Assembly (NCBI RefSeq): GCF_021044685.1
Contig: NZ_CP088014.1
Coordinates: 124,001 to 188,000 of the forward strand
Direction of reading: 5' to 3'
DNA length: 64,000 bases
Source of the DNA: Bradyrhizobium daqingense
GTDB lineage: Bacteria > Pseudomonadota > Alphaproteobacteria > Rhizobiales > Xanthobacteraceae
Under the pieces are notes generated by a model that was given only the letters and a program-made list of their open reading frames with translations, was not told the DNA's origin and did not search any database. Position 1 is the stretch's first letter. Every line of letters begins with the position of its first letter. Of this stretch, positions 1 through 8,188 are shown piece after piece. The position numbers were made by a program, and so were the translations under genes.

Positions 1-829
1 CGGCGAAGAAGGCGTAGCGCTGCGCCTTGGACTGCTCGCTGGTGACGAGCTTGAGGAAGCCTTCGCGCTCTTTCTTCAGGCCCTCGTCGAAGGGCAGGTC
101 AATGGCGTAGCCGACGGCGTCGGCTGCCGCGAACGGCGCCTCCAGGCCGCGCGACTTCTTGGTCATGGCGGCAACCGCATTGGTAAAGATCGAGCGATCG
201 GCCTTGGCCGCCGCGAGCTTGGAATCGTCATCGCGCAGGCGGCGCAGCGGACGCTTCTCGGCGAGCAGCTTGCGCACGAAGGCCTCGCCGCCGGAGGCCG
301 GACCTTCGACGATCTCCTCGATCAGGCCGTTCTTCAGCGCTTCCGCAGCGCCGATCGGATCACCGCCGACGATCATCTTGACGGCGAGCTCGGGACCGAC
401 CGCGCGCGGCAAGCGCTGGGTGCCGCCCGCGCCCGGCAGCAGGCCGAGCTTCACCTCGGGCAGGCCGAGCTTGGCCTCTTTCACCGCGACACGGAAATGG
501 CAGGCGAGCGCAACCTCGAGGCCGCCGCCGAGCGCGGTGCCGTGGATCGCGGCGACCACCGGCTTCGGCGAATTCTCGATTTCGGACAACACGTCGTTGA
601 GCGCCGGCGGCTTCGGCGGCTTGCCGAACTCGGTGATGTCGGCGCCCGCGATGAAGGTGCGGCCGGCGCAGGTCAGCACGATACCTTTGATGGCAGGATC
701 GGCGACAGCGGCCTTGATGCACTCCAGGATTCCGCCGCGCACTGCGGCACTCAGCGCATTGACCGGAGGACTGTTGACCGTGACGATGCCGACTTCGTCA
801 TGACGCTCAAGCTTGACCACTTCGCTCAC
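1..829 (-). CDS. FadB/FadJ-like enoyl-CoA hydratase / 3-hydroxyacyl-CoA dehydrogenase, 5' part only
   Basis: The visible 276 codons are the N-terminal crotonase half of a bifunctional beta-oxidation enzyme that hydrates enoyl-CoA and then oxidises the 3-hydroxyacyl-CoA. I translated from a GTG at 829 preceded by GGAGGG. The protein opens [18 protein letters not shown], and crotonase landmarks follow: [14 protein letters not shown] near residue 60, an oxyanion-hole segment [12 protein letters not shown] near 100, and [12 protein letters not shown] near 130. The frame is still open at base 1, so the NAD-binding dehydrogenase half must lie outside the window. That the full gene is bifunctional is inferred from the N-terminal sequence type and could be wrong. 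The gene diverges from an IclR regulator across a 131-bp spacer holding a strong palindrome. Confidence 0.85.
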   Translation of the reverse strand, partial: MSEVVKLERHDEVGIVTVNSPPVNALSAAVRGGILECIKAAVADPAIKGIVLTCAGRTFIAGADITEFGKPPKPPALNDVLSEIENSPKPVVAAIHGTALGGGLEVALACHFRVAVKEAKLGLPEVKLGLLPGAGGTQRLPRAVGPELAVKMIVGGDPIGAAEALKNGLIEEIVEGPASGGEAFVRKLLAEKRPLRRLRDDDSKLAAAKADRSIFTNAVAAMTKKSRGLEAPFAAADAVGYAIDLPFDEGLKKEREGFLKLVTSEQSKAQRYAFFA

Positions 830-874
830 GGTGTCCCTCCTTGGTGGGGCTATATGCTTTTGTCGATTTCGCGG

Positions 875-893
875 TGCGGAATTTAATTCCGCA
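875..893. promoter_or_regulatory. Candidate IclR operator (19-bp palindrome)
   Basis: TGCGGAATT-T-AATTCCGCA is a perfect 9-bp inverted repeat around one base, midway between the divergent fadB-like gene and the iclR-type gene. IclR-family operators are typically palindromes built on GGAA/TTCC half-sites, so autoregulation and control of the divergent gene by the neighbouring regulator is the natural reading. A second short palindrome, CGTTG-T-CAACG (925-935), lies closer to the regulator start. Confidence 0.6.
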
Positions 894-960
894 TCTTGAC
901 GGCAGGGTTATTTTGAAGCACGGACGTTGTCAACGACTCCGCGCAAGAAGCAGATCAGGG

Positions 961-1827
961 ATGAAGCGTACAGGAAAGAAGACTGCGACCGATCGGAATT
1001 TCGTCGTCGCGCTTTCCCGCGGACTGGACGTATTGCGCGCATTCCAACCCAATGACGGCCTTCTCGGCAATCAAGAGATCGCGGCGCGGACAAATCTGCC
1101 CAAGCCGACCGTGTCGCGGCTGACCTATACGCTGACAAAGCTCGGTTATCTGACGCCGGTTCCCCGGTTCGAGAAGTACCAGCTCACCCCCGCGGCGATG
1201 TCGCTCGGCTACGCCGCACTCGCCAATCTCGGTGTTCGACATTTGTCCGAGCCGTTTCGCGAGGAATTGATGCGCGCGACCGGCGGCGCCGTCGCCGTCG
1301 GCGGCCGCGATCGTCATAGCATGATCTATTTCGGGCAGAGCCGCGGCAGCGAGACCGTCGGCGTTCAACTTGACGTCGGCTCTCGCGTGCCGATTGCAAC
1401 CAGCGCGATGGGCCGCGCCTATTTCTGGGCACTCGACGCTGACGATCGTGCGGAGCTCTCGCGTCTGCTGCGCGAGCACTACGGCAGCCGCTGGCCGAAG
1501 ATGCGCGATGGATTGGAGCGTTCCGGAGAGACCGTAGCGAAATACGGCTTTGCAATTTCCGTGGGCGATTGGCACGACGACATCGGCGCCGCCGGCGTCG
1601 CGCTCAAGCTCAACGACGGAACTGGACCTTACGCATTCAACTGCGGCGCGCCCGCATTCCGCTTCACGGAAGAGCGCTTGATCAACGACATTGGACCGCG
1701 TCTGCTCGCGATGGTAAGGAACATCGAAGCGGCACTCGGGGGTCTGATGCCGCAATCCAAAAAAGAAACCAGCAAAAAGCTGAGATCAGGAGGAAGAGTT
1801 GCACGCGTGGCCGAGGGGATCAGATAG
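961..1827 (+). CDS. IclR family transcriptional regulator
   Basis: This is a one-component regulator of 288 residues with an N-terminal winged helix-turn-helix (about residues 18-80; recognition region NLPKPTVSRLTYTL) and a C-terminal effector-binding domain (about 90-270). The frame is open from 841, but the ATG at 961 gives the normal IclR length and leaves the 875-893 palindrome in the promoter. The ligand is not evident from sequence. It sits between a beta-oxidation gene (divergent) and a branched-chain-type ABC operon (same strand, 66-bp gap), so the likely job is to sense the transported carboxylic or aromatic acid, or its CoA ester, and control both sides. Confidence 0.85.
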   Translation: MKRTGKKTATDRNFVVALSRGLDVLRAFQPNDGLLGNQEIAARTNLPKPTVSRLTYTLTKLGYLTPVPRFEKYQLTPAAMSLGYAALANLGVRHLSEPFREELMRATGGAVAVGGRDRHSMIYFGQSRGSETVGVQLDVGSRVPIATSAMGRAYFWALDADDRAELSRLLREHYGSRWPKMRDGLERSGETVAKYGFAISVGDWHDDIGAAGVALKLNDGTGPYAFNCGAPAFRFTEERLINDIGPRLLAMVRNIEAALGGLMPQSKKETSKKLRSGGRVARVAEGIR

Positions 1828-1863
1828 TCTTTGTCATCGCCGGGAGCGGTTCGCATCGCACCA

Positions 1864-1887
1864 TCGCCCACTGAATCGCGTGGGCGA
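1864..1887 (+). promoter_or_regulatory. Hairpin directly upstream of the livG-type start
   Basis: TCGCCCAC (1864-1871) pairs perfectly with GTGGGCGA (1880-1887) across an 8-base loop and ends 6 bases before the ATG at 1894. It has no T-tract, so it is not a typical terminator. It could hide the ribosome-binding region or serve as an operator. Confidence 0.35.
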
Positions 1888-1893
1888 GACGAG

Positions 1894-2691
1894 ATGACGC
1901 AGGCACAGCTCGCGCAGGGGACGTCGCCCCTGCTCGCCGTTCGCGACGTCAGTGTCGTGTTCGGCGGTATCGTCGCGCTCAATGGCGTGTCCTTCGACAT
2001 GCACAAGGGAGCCATCCTCGGATTGATCGGTCCCAACGGCGCCGGCAAGACTACACTCTTCAACTGTCTCTCGCGGCTCTATCAGCCGTCGTCCGGCGAC
2101 ATCTTGATGGAGGGCGTGAGCATCCTGACGCGGCCGCCGCACCGGATCGCCGAGATCGGCATCGGCCGCACCTTCCAGAACGTGGCGCTGTTTCCCAACC
2201 TTTCGGTGATGGACAACGTCCGCGTCGGCGCCCATTCGAAGACCTCCAGCGACATCATCAGCGACTCCCTGAAGCTTGCCTGGGTCCGGCGCAGCGAGAG
2301 CGCCGTCAACAAGAAGGTTTACGAGATCCTTGCTTACCTCGATCTCGAGGACGTCGCCCATACGGTCGTGTCCGGCCTACCGTTCGGTACGCAGAAGCGG
2401 GTCGAGCTGGCACGTGCGTTGGCGGCCGATCCGAAGATCCTGCTGCTCGACGAACCCGCCGGCGGCCTCAATCACGAGGAAGTCCATGTGCTCGGCGACC
2501 TCATCCGCAAAATCCGTGACGAGCGCCACATGACCGTGCTGCTGGTCGAGCACCACATGGGTCTCGTGATGTCGATCGCCGACCACGTCGTCGCGCTGAA
2601 TTTCGGCAAGAAACTCGCGGAAGGCACGCCGGCTCAGGTGCAGGCCGATCCCGACGTCATCAAGGCCTATCTCGGGAGCAAAGACCAATGA
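1894..2691 (+). CDS. HAAT-family ABC transporter ATP-binding protein (LivG type)
   Basis: This 265-residue cytoplasmic ATPase powers a branched-chain-amino-acid-type (HAAT) importer. The Walker A motif GPNGAGKT lies at about residues 46-53, Walker B ILLLDEP near 182-188, and a LivG-style signature region reads LPFGTQKRVELARAL instead of a canonical LSGGQ. The frame extends upstream to 1831, but the ATG at 1894 precedes MTQAQLAQG and gives the normal family length. It is first in a tight operon and its stop overlaps the next start by 4 bases (ATGA). The substrate is unknown; IclR control and four binding proteins downstream suggest organic or aromatic acids rather than leucine. Confidence 0.9.
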   Translation: MTQAQLAQGTSPLLAVRDVSVVFGGIVALNGVSFDMHKGAILGLIGPNGAGKTTLFNCLSRLYQPSSGDILMEGVSILTRPPHRIAEIGIGRTFQNVALFPNLSVMDNVRVGAHSKTSSDIISDSLKLAWVRRSESAVNKKVYEILAYLDLEDVAHTVVSGLPFGTQKRVELARALAADPKILLLDEPAGGLNHEEVHVLGDLIRKIRDERHMTVLLVEHHMGLVMSIADHVVALNFGKKLAEGTPAQVQADPDVIKAYLGSKDQ

Positions 2692-3401
2692 CGCCACTGC
2701 TCAACGTCAAGGATCTGCGCGCCTATTACGGCCAGGTCCAGGCGCTCCATGGCCTGTCCTTTTCGCTCAACGAGGGCTCGCTTGTGACGTTGCTCGGCGC
2801 CAACGGCGCCGGCAAGACCACCACGCTGCGTGCGATCTGCAACATGGTGCGCTCCACCGGCGGCGTCGAGTTCGAGGGTCAGCCGCTGAACAACCGCTCC
2901 ACCGAGAGCATCGTGCGATTCGGCATCGCCCACGTGCCGCAAGGCCGCGGCACCTTCACCAATATGACGGTGGAGGAGAATCTCCAGTTGGGGGCCATCA
3001 CCCGCAAGGATCGCGCCGGCATCGTCTCCGACATCGAGCGCATGTATGCGCATTTTCCGGTCCTGAAGCAACGCCACACCCAGCAGGCCGGCACGCTCTC
3101 CGGCGGCGAGCAGCAGATGCTCGCGGTCGCGCGCGCGTTGATGCTGCGGCCGCGCCTGATGCTGCTGGACGAACCGTCCTTCGGCCTCGCGCCGCTGGTG
3201 GTGCGTGACCTGTTCGGCATCCTCGGCAAGATCAACCGCGAGGACAAGGTGTCGATCCTCGTGGTCGAGCAGAACGCGCAACTCGCGCTCGAACTCGCCG
3301 ACCAGGCTTATGTGATCGAGACGGGGCGTATCGTGATGTCCGGTAAAGCCAAGGACATCGCGAACAACGAAGAAATCCGCAAATCCTATCTGGGTTACTG
3401 A
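2688..3401 (+). CDS. HAAT-family ABC transporter ATP-binding protein (LivF type)
   Basis: The second ATPase of the importer has 237 residues. It carries Walker A GANGAGKT near residues 37-44, the ABC signature LSGGEQQM, and Walker B LMLLDEP, followed by the LivF-typical FGLAPLVV. It is translationally coupled to the upstream ATPase by a 4-base overlap, and 13 bases separate it from the first permease. LivF and LivG subunits normally form a heterodimer that couples ATP hydrolysis to the LivH/LivM permease pair, so together with the next two genes this is a complete membrane module. Confidence 0.9.
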   Translation: MTPLLNVKDLRAYYGQVQALHGLSFSLNEGSLVTLLGANGAGKTTTLRAICNMVRSTGGVEFEGQPLNNRSTESIVRFGIAHVPQGRGTFTNMTVEENLQLGAITRKDRAGIVSDIERMYAHFPVLKQRHTQQAGTLSGGEQQMLAVARALMLRPRLMLLDEPSFGLAPLVVRDLFGILGKINREDKVSILVVEQNAQLALELADQAYVIETGRIVMSGKAKDIANNEEIRKSYLGY

Positions 3402-3414
3402 GGGAGCCGGGACA

Positions 3415-4293
3415 ATGGAGCTGTTCACCAACCAGGTCCTGGCCGGCATCGCCACGGGCGCGATCTATGCCTGCATGGCCTTGGCCGTCGTCATGATCTA
3501 CCAGGCCATCGATCATCTCAACTTCGCGCAAGGCGAGATGGCGATGTTCTCGACCTTCATCTCCTGGCAGTTGATGCAGTGGGGCGTGTCCTACTGGGCC
3601 GCCTTCCTGATCACGCTGGCATTTTCCTTCGTCGCGGGGATCGCGATCGAGCGCATCCTGTTCAAGCCGCTCGCGAAAGCACCGGTGCTGACCAATGTCG
3701 CCGGCTTCATCGCGCTGTTTGCGATCATCAACTCCTCGGCCGGCCTGATCTGGGACTTCACGATCAAGCAATATCCGACCCCGTTCGGCTCCGCACCGTT
3801 CCTCGGCAGCCAGCTGATCTCCACCCACCAGGCCGGCATGATCGGCGTCACGATTGCGCTGCTGCTCGCGCTGTATTTCTTCTTCCAGTACACGCGGATC
3901 GGTCTTGCGATGCGCGCCGCCGCCTCGGTGCCTGAATCGGCCCGCCTCGTCGGCATCAACACCAGCTGGATGATCGCGCTCGGCTGGGGCATGGCAACCG
4001 CGATCGGCTCGATCGCCGGCATGCTGATCGCTCCGGTCGTTTTCCTCGAGCCCAACATGATGGGCGGCGTGCTGATCTATGGCTTCGCCGCCGCAGTGCT
4101 CGGCGGACTGTCGAGCCCGTTCGGCGCCGTGGTCGGTGGCTTCCTGGTCGGCGTGTTCGAGAACCTCGCCGGGACCTACATCCCCGGCGTCGGCAACGAA
4201 CTGAAGCTCCCGATCGCGCTCGCGCTGATCATCTCCGTCCTGGTCGTCAAACCCGCTGGCCTGTTCGGCCGGCCAATCGTCAAGCGAGTTTGA
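3415..4293 (+). CDS. HAAT-family ABC transporter permease (LivH type)
   Basis: This is an inner-membrane permease of 292 residues with about eight hydrophobic spans. The opening ELFTNQVLAGIATGAIYA and the NFAQGEMAM segment near residue 40 are characteristic of LivH proteins. A GGGAGC Shine-Dalgarno sequence precedes the ATG. It forms the translocation channel with the LivM-type protein encoded 2 bases downstream. The sequence is intact, with no frameshift and all expected membrane segments, and by position it belongs to the IclR-associated importer. Confidence 0.9.
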   Translation: MELFTNQVLAGIATGAIYACMALAVVMIYQAIDHLNFAQGEMAMFSTFISWQLMQWGVSYWAAFLITLAFSFVAGIAIERILFKPLAKAPVLTNVAGFIALFAIINSSAGLIWDFTIKQYPTPFGSAPFLGSQLISTHQAGMIGVTIALLLALYFFFQYTRIGLAMRAAASVPESARLVGINTSWMIALGWGMATAIGSIAGMLIAPVVFLEPNMMGGVLIYGFAAAVLGGLSSPFGAVVGGFLVGVFENLAGTYIPGVGNELKLPIALALIISVLVVKPAGLFGRPIVKRV

Positions 4294-4295
4294 TC

Positions 4296-5315
4296 ATGAG
4301 CGCAGCAGAAGAAGTCGTCGCCGAAGGCCACCAGGCGGTCGAGGCGGTTCCGAAGCGGGCCATGACGCTGGGCACCGGCACCTCGCTGGTGGTGCTGGCG
4401 GCGTTGTTGGTCGTGCCGATGTTCGTCAAGAACTTCATCATCTTCCAGATGACGATGCTTCTGATCTACGGACTCGCGGTGCTGGCGCTGAACATCCTGA
4501 CCGGCGGTTCCGGCCAGTTCTCGCTCGGCCAGAGCGCATTCTACGCCGTCGGCGCCTATACCTCGGCGGTGCTGATGGAGCATGCCAACGTCAACTATGC
4601 GCTGACCATTCCGATTTCCGCGGCGATCTGCTTCGGGTTCGGCTACCTGTTCGGCAAGCCGGCGCTGCGGCTATCGGGCATCTATCTCGCGCTCGCGACC
4701 TTCGCACTCGCCACCGCAATGCCGCAGCTGCTCAAGCTGAACTTCCTCGAGCACTGGACCGGCGGCGTGCAGGGCCTCGTCGTCACCAAGCCGGATGCGC
4801 CGTTCGGCCTGCCGATGTCGCAGGACATGTGGCTGTACTATTTCACGCTCATCGTGACGATCGCGATCTACATCTTCTCGGTGAACCTGCTGCGCTCCCG
4901 CTCGGGCCGCGCCTTCATGGCGATCCGCGACAACGAGATCGCAGCCTCCTCGATGGGCGTCAACGTCGCGCTCTACAAGACACTGGCTTTCGGGGTGTCC
5001 GCGGGCATCACCGGCGTCGCCGGCTCGCTCGGCGCCATCGCCGTGCAATTCGTCGCGCCCGACAGCTACACCATCACGCTCGCGATCTCGCTGTTCCTCG
5101 GCATGGTCGTCGGCGGCGTCGGCTGGCTGCCCGGCTCGTTCGTCGGCGCGGCCTTCATCATCTTCGTGCCGAACATGGCGGAGAGCATCTCGAAGGGCCT
5201 CTCCGGCGCCGTGTTCGGCGTCCTCCTGTTCCTCGTCATCTACCTGGTGCCGCATGGCGCACGGCAGATCGCGATCCTGGGCCAGCAACTCGCCGGCAAG
5301 ATCAGGAAGAACTGA
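4296..5315 (+). CDS. HAAT-family ABC transporter permease (LivM type)
   Basis: This is the second channel subunit, 339 residues, with a hydrophilic N-terminus of about 25 residues and roughly nine to ten membrane spans. The LivM hallmark GGSGQFSLGQSAFYAVGAY lies near residue 70, and a conserved cytoplasmic loop reads SRSGRAFMAIRDNEIAA. I prefer the ATG at 4296 to the TTG at 4290 because it encodes MSAAEEVV and leaves only two bases after the upstream stop. The first of four binding-protein genes follows after 39 bases, completing a textbook livGFHM-SBP order. Confidence 0.9.
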   Translation: MSAAEEVVAEGHQAVEAVPKRAMTLGTGTSLVVLAALLVVPMFVKNFIIFQMTMLLIYGLAVLALNILTGGSGQFSLGQSAFYAVGAYTSAVLMEHANVNYALTIPISAAICFGFGYLFGKPALRLSGIYLALATFALATAMPQLLKLNFLEHWTGGVQGLVVTKPDAPFGLPMSQDMWLYYFTLIVTIAIYIFSVNLLRSRSGRAFMAIRDNEIAASSMGVNVALYKTLAFGVSAGITGVAGSLGAIAVQFVAPDSYTITLAISLFLGMVVGGVGWLPGSFVGAAFIIFVPNMAESISKGLSGAVFGVLLFLVIYLVPHGARQIAILGQQLAGKIRKN

Positions 5316-5354
5316 AGACTCTCATCCAGGCGTTCATTGAAGAAGGAGATCGAA

Positions 5355-6590
5355 TTGCTTTTTGGAAGAACACTGCGAGCCGCCGCGCTGGTCACGGCAA
5401 CGGCGGCCATTTCCCTCACCTCCGGCGCTGCACTCGCCCAAAAGAAATACGACACCGGTGCGTCCGATACCGAGATCAAGATCGGCAACATCATGCCGTA
5501 CAGCGGTCCGGCGTCGGCCTATGGCGTCATCGGCAAGACCGAAGAAGCCTATTTCCGGATGATCAACGACAAGGGCGGCATCAACGGCCGCAAGGTCAAC
5601 TTCGTCAGCTATGACGACGGCTATTCGCCGCCGAAGGCCGTCGAGCAGGTGCGCAAACTGGTCGAGAGCGACGAGGTGCTGGTGGTGTTCAACCCGCTCG
5701 GCACGCCCTCGAACACGGCAATCCAGAAATACCTCAACGCCAAGAAGATCCCGCAGCTCTTCGTCGCCACCGGCGCCACCAAGTGGAACGATCCGAAGAA
5801 CTTCCCCTGGACCATCGGCTGGCAGCCCTCCTACCAGAGCGAAGCGCAGATCTACGCGAAATGGCTGATGAAGGAGAAGCCGGACGCCAAGGTCGCGATC
5901 CTCTACCAGAACGACGATTTCGGCAAAGACTACCTCAAGGGCACCAAGGACGGCCTCGGCGCCAAGGCCTCGTCCATGATCATCATGGAGGAGAGCTACG
6001 AGGTGTCCGAGCCGTCGGTCGACGGCCACATCGTCAAGATCAAGGCCGCCAATCCCGACGTGCTCTTGATCTACACCACGCCGAAGTTCGCGGCCCAGAC
6101 CATCAAGAAGACCGCCGAGCTCAGCTGGAAGCCGCTCCAGATCCTCACCAACGTGTCGATCTCGGTCGGCAGCGTGATGAAGCCGGCCGGCTTCGAGAAC
6201 GCGCAGGGCGTGCTGTCGGCGGCCTATGCCAAGGACTCGACGGATCCGCAATGGGCCAACGACCCCGGCATGAAGAAGTGGAACGAGTTCGTCGACAAAT
6301 ACATGCCCGGCGCCGACAAGTCGGATACCAGCATGGTCTACGGCTACGGCGCAGCGTCGACGCTCGCCAAGGTGCTGGAAATGTGCGGCGACGATCTCAC
6401 CCGCGCCAACATCATGAAGCAGGCCGCCGCGTTGAAGGACTTCGCTCCGGACACCCTGCTGCCCGGCGTCAAGATCAACACCAGTGCCACCGACTTCGCT
6501 CCGATCGCGCAGCTCCAGATGATGCGCTTCAAGGGCGAGAAGTGGGAACTGTTCGGCGAGATCATCAGCGGCGACGTCGCCTCCGAGTGA
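5355..6590 (+). CDS. ABC transporter substrate-binding protein, tandem paralogue 1 of 4
   Basis: This is a periplasmic receptor of the Peripla_BP_6 type, 411 residues. The signal peptide ends at about GAALA, just before QKKYDTGASDTEIKIGNIM, a block repeated almost unchanged in the next three genes. The frame opens at a TTG at 5337, but the TTG at 5355 follows an AAGGAGA ribosome-binding site at ideal spacing and gives a cleaner signal peptide (MLFGRTLRAAALV). Only 39 bases separate it from the permease, so it is the binding protein co-transcribed with the transporter. A strong terminator follows, closing the operon. The substrate cannot be read from sequence. Confidence 0.85.
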   Translation: MLFGRTLRAAALVTATAAISLTSGAALAQKKYDTGASDTEIKIGNIMPYSGPASAYGVIGKTEEAYFRMINDKGGINGRKVNFVSYDDGYSPPKAVEQVRKLVESDEVLVVFNPLGTPSNTAIQKYLNAKKIPQLFVATGATKWNDPKNFPWTIGWQPSYQSEAQIYAKWLMKEKPDAKVAILYQNDDFGKDYLKGTKDGLGAKASSMIIMEESYEVSEPSVDGHIVKIKAANPDVLLIYTTPKFAAQTIKKTAELSWKPLQILTNVSISVGSVMKPAGFENAQGVLSAAYAKDSTDPQWANDPGMKKWNEFVDKYMPGADKSDTSMVYGYGAASTLAKVLEMCGDDLTRANIMKQAAALKDFAPDTLLPGVKINTSATDFAPIAQLQMMRFKGEKWELFGEIISGDVASE

Positions 6591-6617
6591 AGCGCTGACG
6601 CGACAATTCGAGTTGAT

Positions 6618-6648
6618 AAGCCCCCGCGGGCGACCGCGGGGGCTTTTT
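6618..6648 (+). terminator. Rho-independent terminator after binding protein 1
   Basis: AAGCCCCCGCGG (6618-6629) pairs perfectly with CCGCGGGGGCTT (6634-6645) around a GCGA loop, and a run of T follows (6644-6648). It separates the transporter operon from the second binding-protein gene. Confidence 0.9.
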
Positions 6649-6709
6649 GTTGACGGCCGGCGTCAATCTTGTTCAATGCGGCGCCGATCCAGCCCGGGGT
6701 AGGAGAACA

Positions 6710-7936
6710 ATGATCGCCGTTCGTTTTCAGGTTGCGACCTTCTCGGCCGCCTTCGCATTGTGCACTGCGATGAGCAGCGGGGCCTTGGCGCAAAAGAAAT
6801 ACGATACCGGCGCCTCCGACACCGAGATCAAGATCGGCAACATCATGCCCTATAGCGGCCCCGCCTCCGCCTATGCCGCGATCGGCAAGACCGAGGCGGC
6901 CTATTTCAACAAGATCAATGCCGAGGGCGGCATCAACGGCCGCAAGATCAGGTTCATCTCCTATGACGACGCCTACTCGCCGCCGAAGACGGTGGAGCAG
7001 GCGCGCAAGCTGGTGGAGAGCGACGGCGTGCTGCTGATCTTCGGCTCGCTCGGAACATCCACCAACAATGCGATCCGCAGATACATGAACGAGAAGAAGG
7101 TGCCGCAATTGTTCGTGGCGAGCGGCGCCTCGAAGTGGAACGACCCCAAGCAGTATCCCTGGACCATGGGCTGGCAGCCGAGCTACGTCAGCGAGGCGCG
7201 CATCTATGCCAAATACATCATGAAGGAGAAGCCGGACGGCAAGATCGGCGTGCTCTACCAGAACGACGATTTCGGCAAAGACTATCTGAAGGGACTGAAG
7301 GACGGGCTGGGACCGAAGGCCTCGATGATCGTGCTGGAAGAACCGTACGATACATCCGAGCCGGCGATCGACGAGCACGTCGTGAAGCTGAAGGCCACGG
7401 GCGCCGACATCCTCATCAGCATCACCAGCCCGAAATTCGCCGCGCAGGGAATCAAGAAGGCGGCGGAGATCAACTGGCATCCGATGCAGATCATCTCTAA
7501 CGTCTCGGCCTCGGTCGGCGGCGTGCTGGAGCCGGCCGGCCTCGAGATCTCGCAAGGCATCCTGTCGGCGAGCTACGCCAAGGACGGCTCCGACCCGCAA
7601 TGGAACGCCGACGACGGCATGAGGAAGTTCTACAATTTCCTCGCGCAGTACGAGCCCAAGGCCAACAAGCTCGATGCCGGCGTCGTGTTCGGCTATGCCG
7701 CGGCGCAGACCATGGTGAAGGTGCTGCAGATGTGCGGCGACGATCTCACCCGCGAGAACGTCATGAGGCAGGCCGCTTCCTTGAAGGATTTCGAGCCCGA
7801 TACGCTCTTGCCCGGGATCAAGATCAACACCGCGCCGGACAATTTCGCCCCGATCGAGCAGCTCCAGATGATGCGTTTCAAAGGCAGGAAGTGGGAGCTG
7901 TTCGGCGATGTGATCTCGAGCGAGCTCGGGCACTGA
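6710..7936 (+). CDS. ABC transporter substrate-binding protein, tandem paralogue 2 of 4
   Basis: This 408-residue paralogue of the preceding gene has a signal peptide ending ...SSGALA and the same QKKYDTGASDTEIKIGNIM block. The start is the ATG at 6710, six bases after AGGAGA. Conserved blocks shared by all four copies include INGRKI, YQNDDFGKDYLKG, TSPKFAAQ and CGDDLTREN. It differs at several positions likely to face the ligand pocket: YAAIGKTEAAY where copy 1 has YGVIGKTEEAY, FGSLGTSTNNA where copy 1 has FNPLGTPSNTA, and ASGASKW where copy 1 has ATGATKW. This suggests ligand specificity diverged after duplication. It lies after a terminator, so it needs its own promoter in 6649-6709. No T-rich terminator follows it. 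Confidence 0.88.
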   Translation: MIAVRFQVATFSAAFALCTAMSSGALAQKKYDTGASDTEIKIGNIMPYSGPASAYAAIGKTEAAYFNKINAEGGINGRKIRFISYDDAYSPPKTVEQARKLVESDGVLLIFGSLGTSTNNAIRRYMNEKKVPQLFVASGASKWNDPKQYPWTMGWQPSYVSEARIYAKYIMKEKPDGKIGVLYQNDDFGKDYLKGLKDGLGPKASMIVLEEPYDTSEPAIDEHVVKLKATGADILISITSPKFAAQGIKKAAEINWHPMQIISNVSASVGGVLEPAGLEISQGILSASYAKDGSDPQWNADDGMRKFYNFLAQYEPKANKLDAGVVFGYAAAQTMVKVLQMCGDDLTRENVMRQAASLKDFEPDTLLPGIKINTAPDNFAPIEQLQMMRFKGRKWELFGDVISSELGH

Positions 7937-8017
7937 GCGTCGCGCAATTCAAGATAGCTCCGCCTTGCATCGGCAATTTAAGCGCAATTGATTAACGGCG
8001 CGCAAAATCTCACGCGC

Positions 8018-8029
8018 CGGAATATTCCG
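8018..8029. promoter_or_regulatory. CGGAATATTCCG palindrome upstream of binding protein 3
   Basis: This perfect 12-bp palindrome lies in the 252-bp spacer between binding proteins 2 and 3. Its half-site CGGAAT is the same as in the candidate IclR operator at 875-893, but the halves are 3 bp closer together, so identical binding is uncertain. Confidence 0.35.
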
Positions 8030-8188
8030 TAGGCTCCAAATCAATTGTACATCCTGTGACGGTGGCCCAGGCGTGCTTTTTCTTGCTGGCCGCGATGGAT
8101 GGGTATTGAATGTGGGGCAGAGCGGCGCGCAACGATCGCTCCCAAATCAAGAACAATCGACACATTCAACCGACCCAGGGAGAACAAG

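Noticed and set aside
7995..8016. GGCGCG..CGCGCC hairpin after binding protein 2 as a terminator
   Set aside because: The stem is short, the loop long, and no T-run follows, unlike the terminators of the other three copies.
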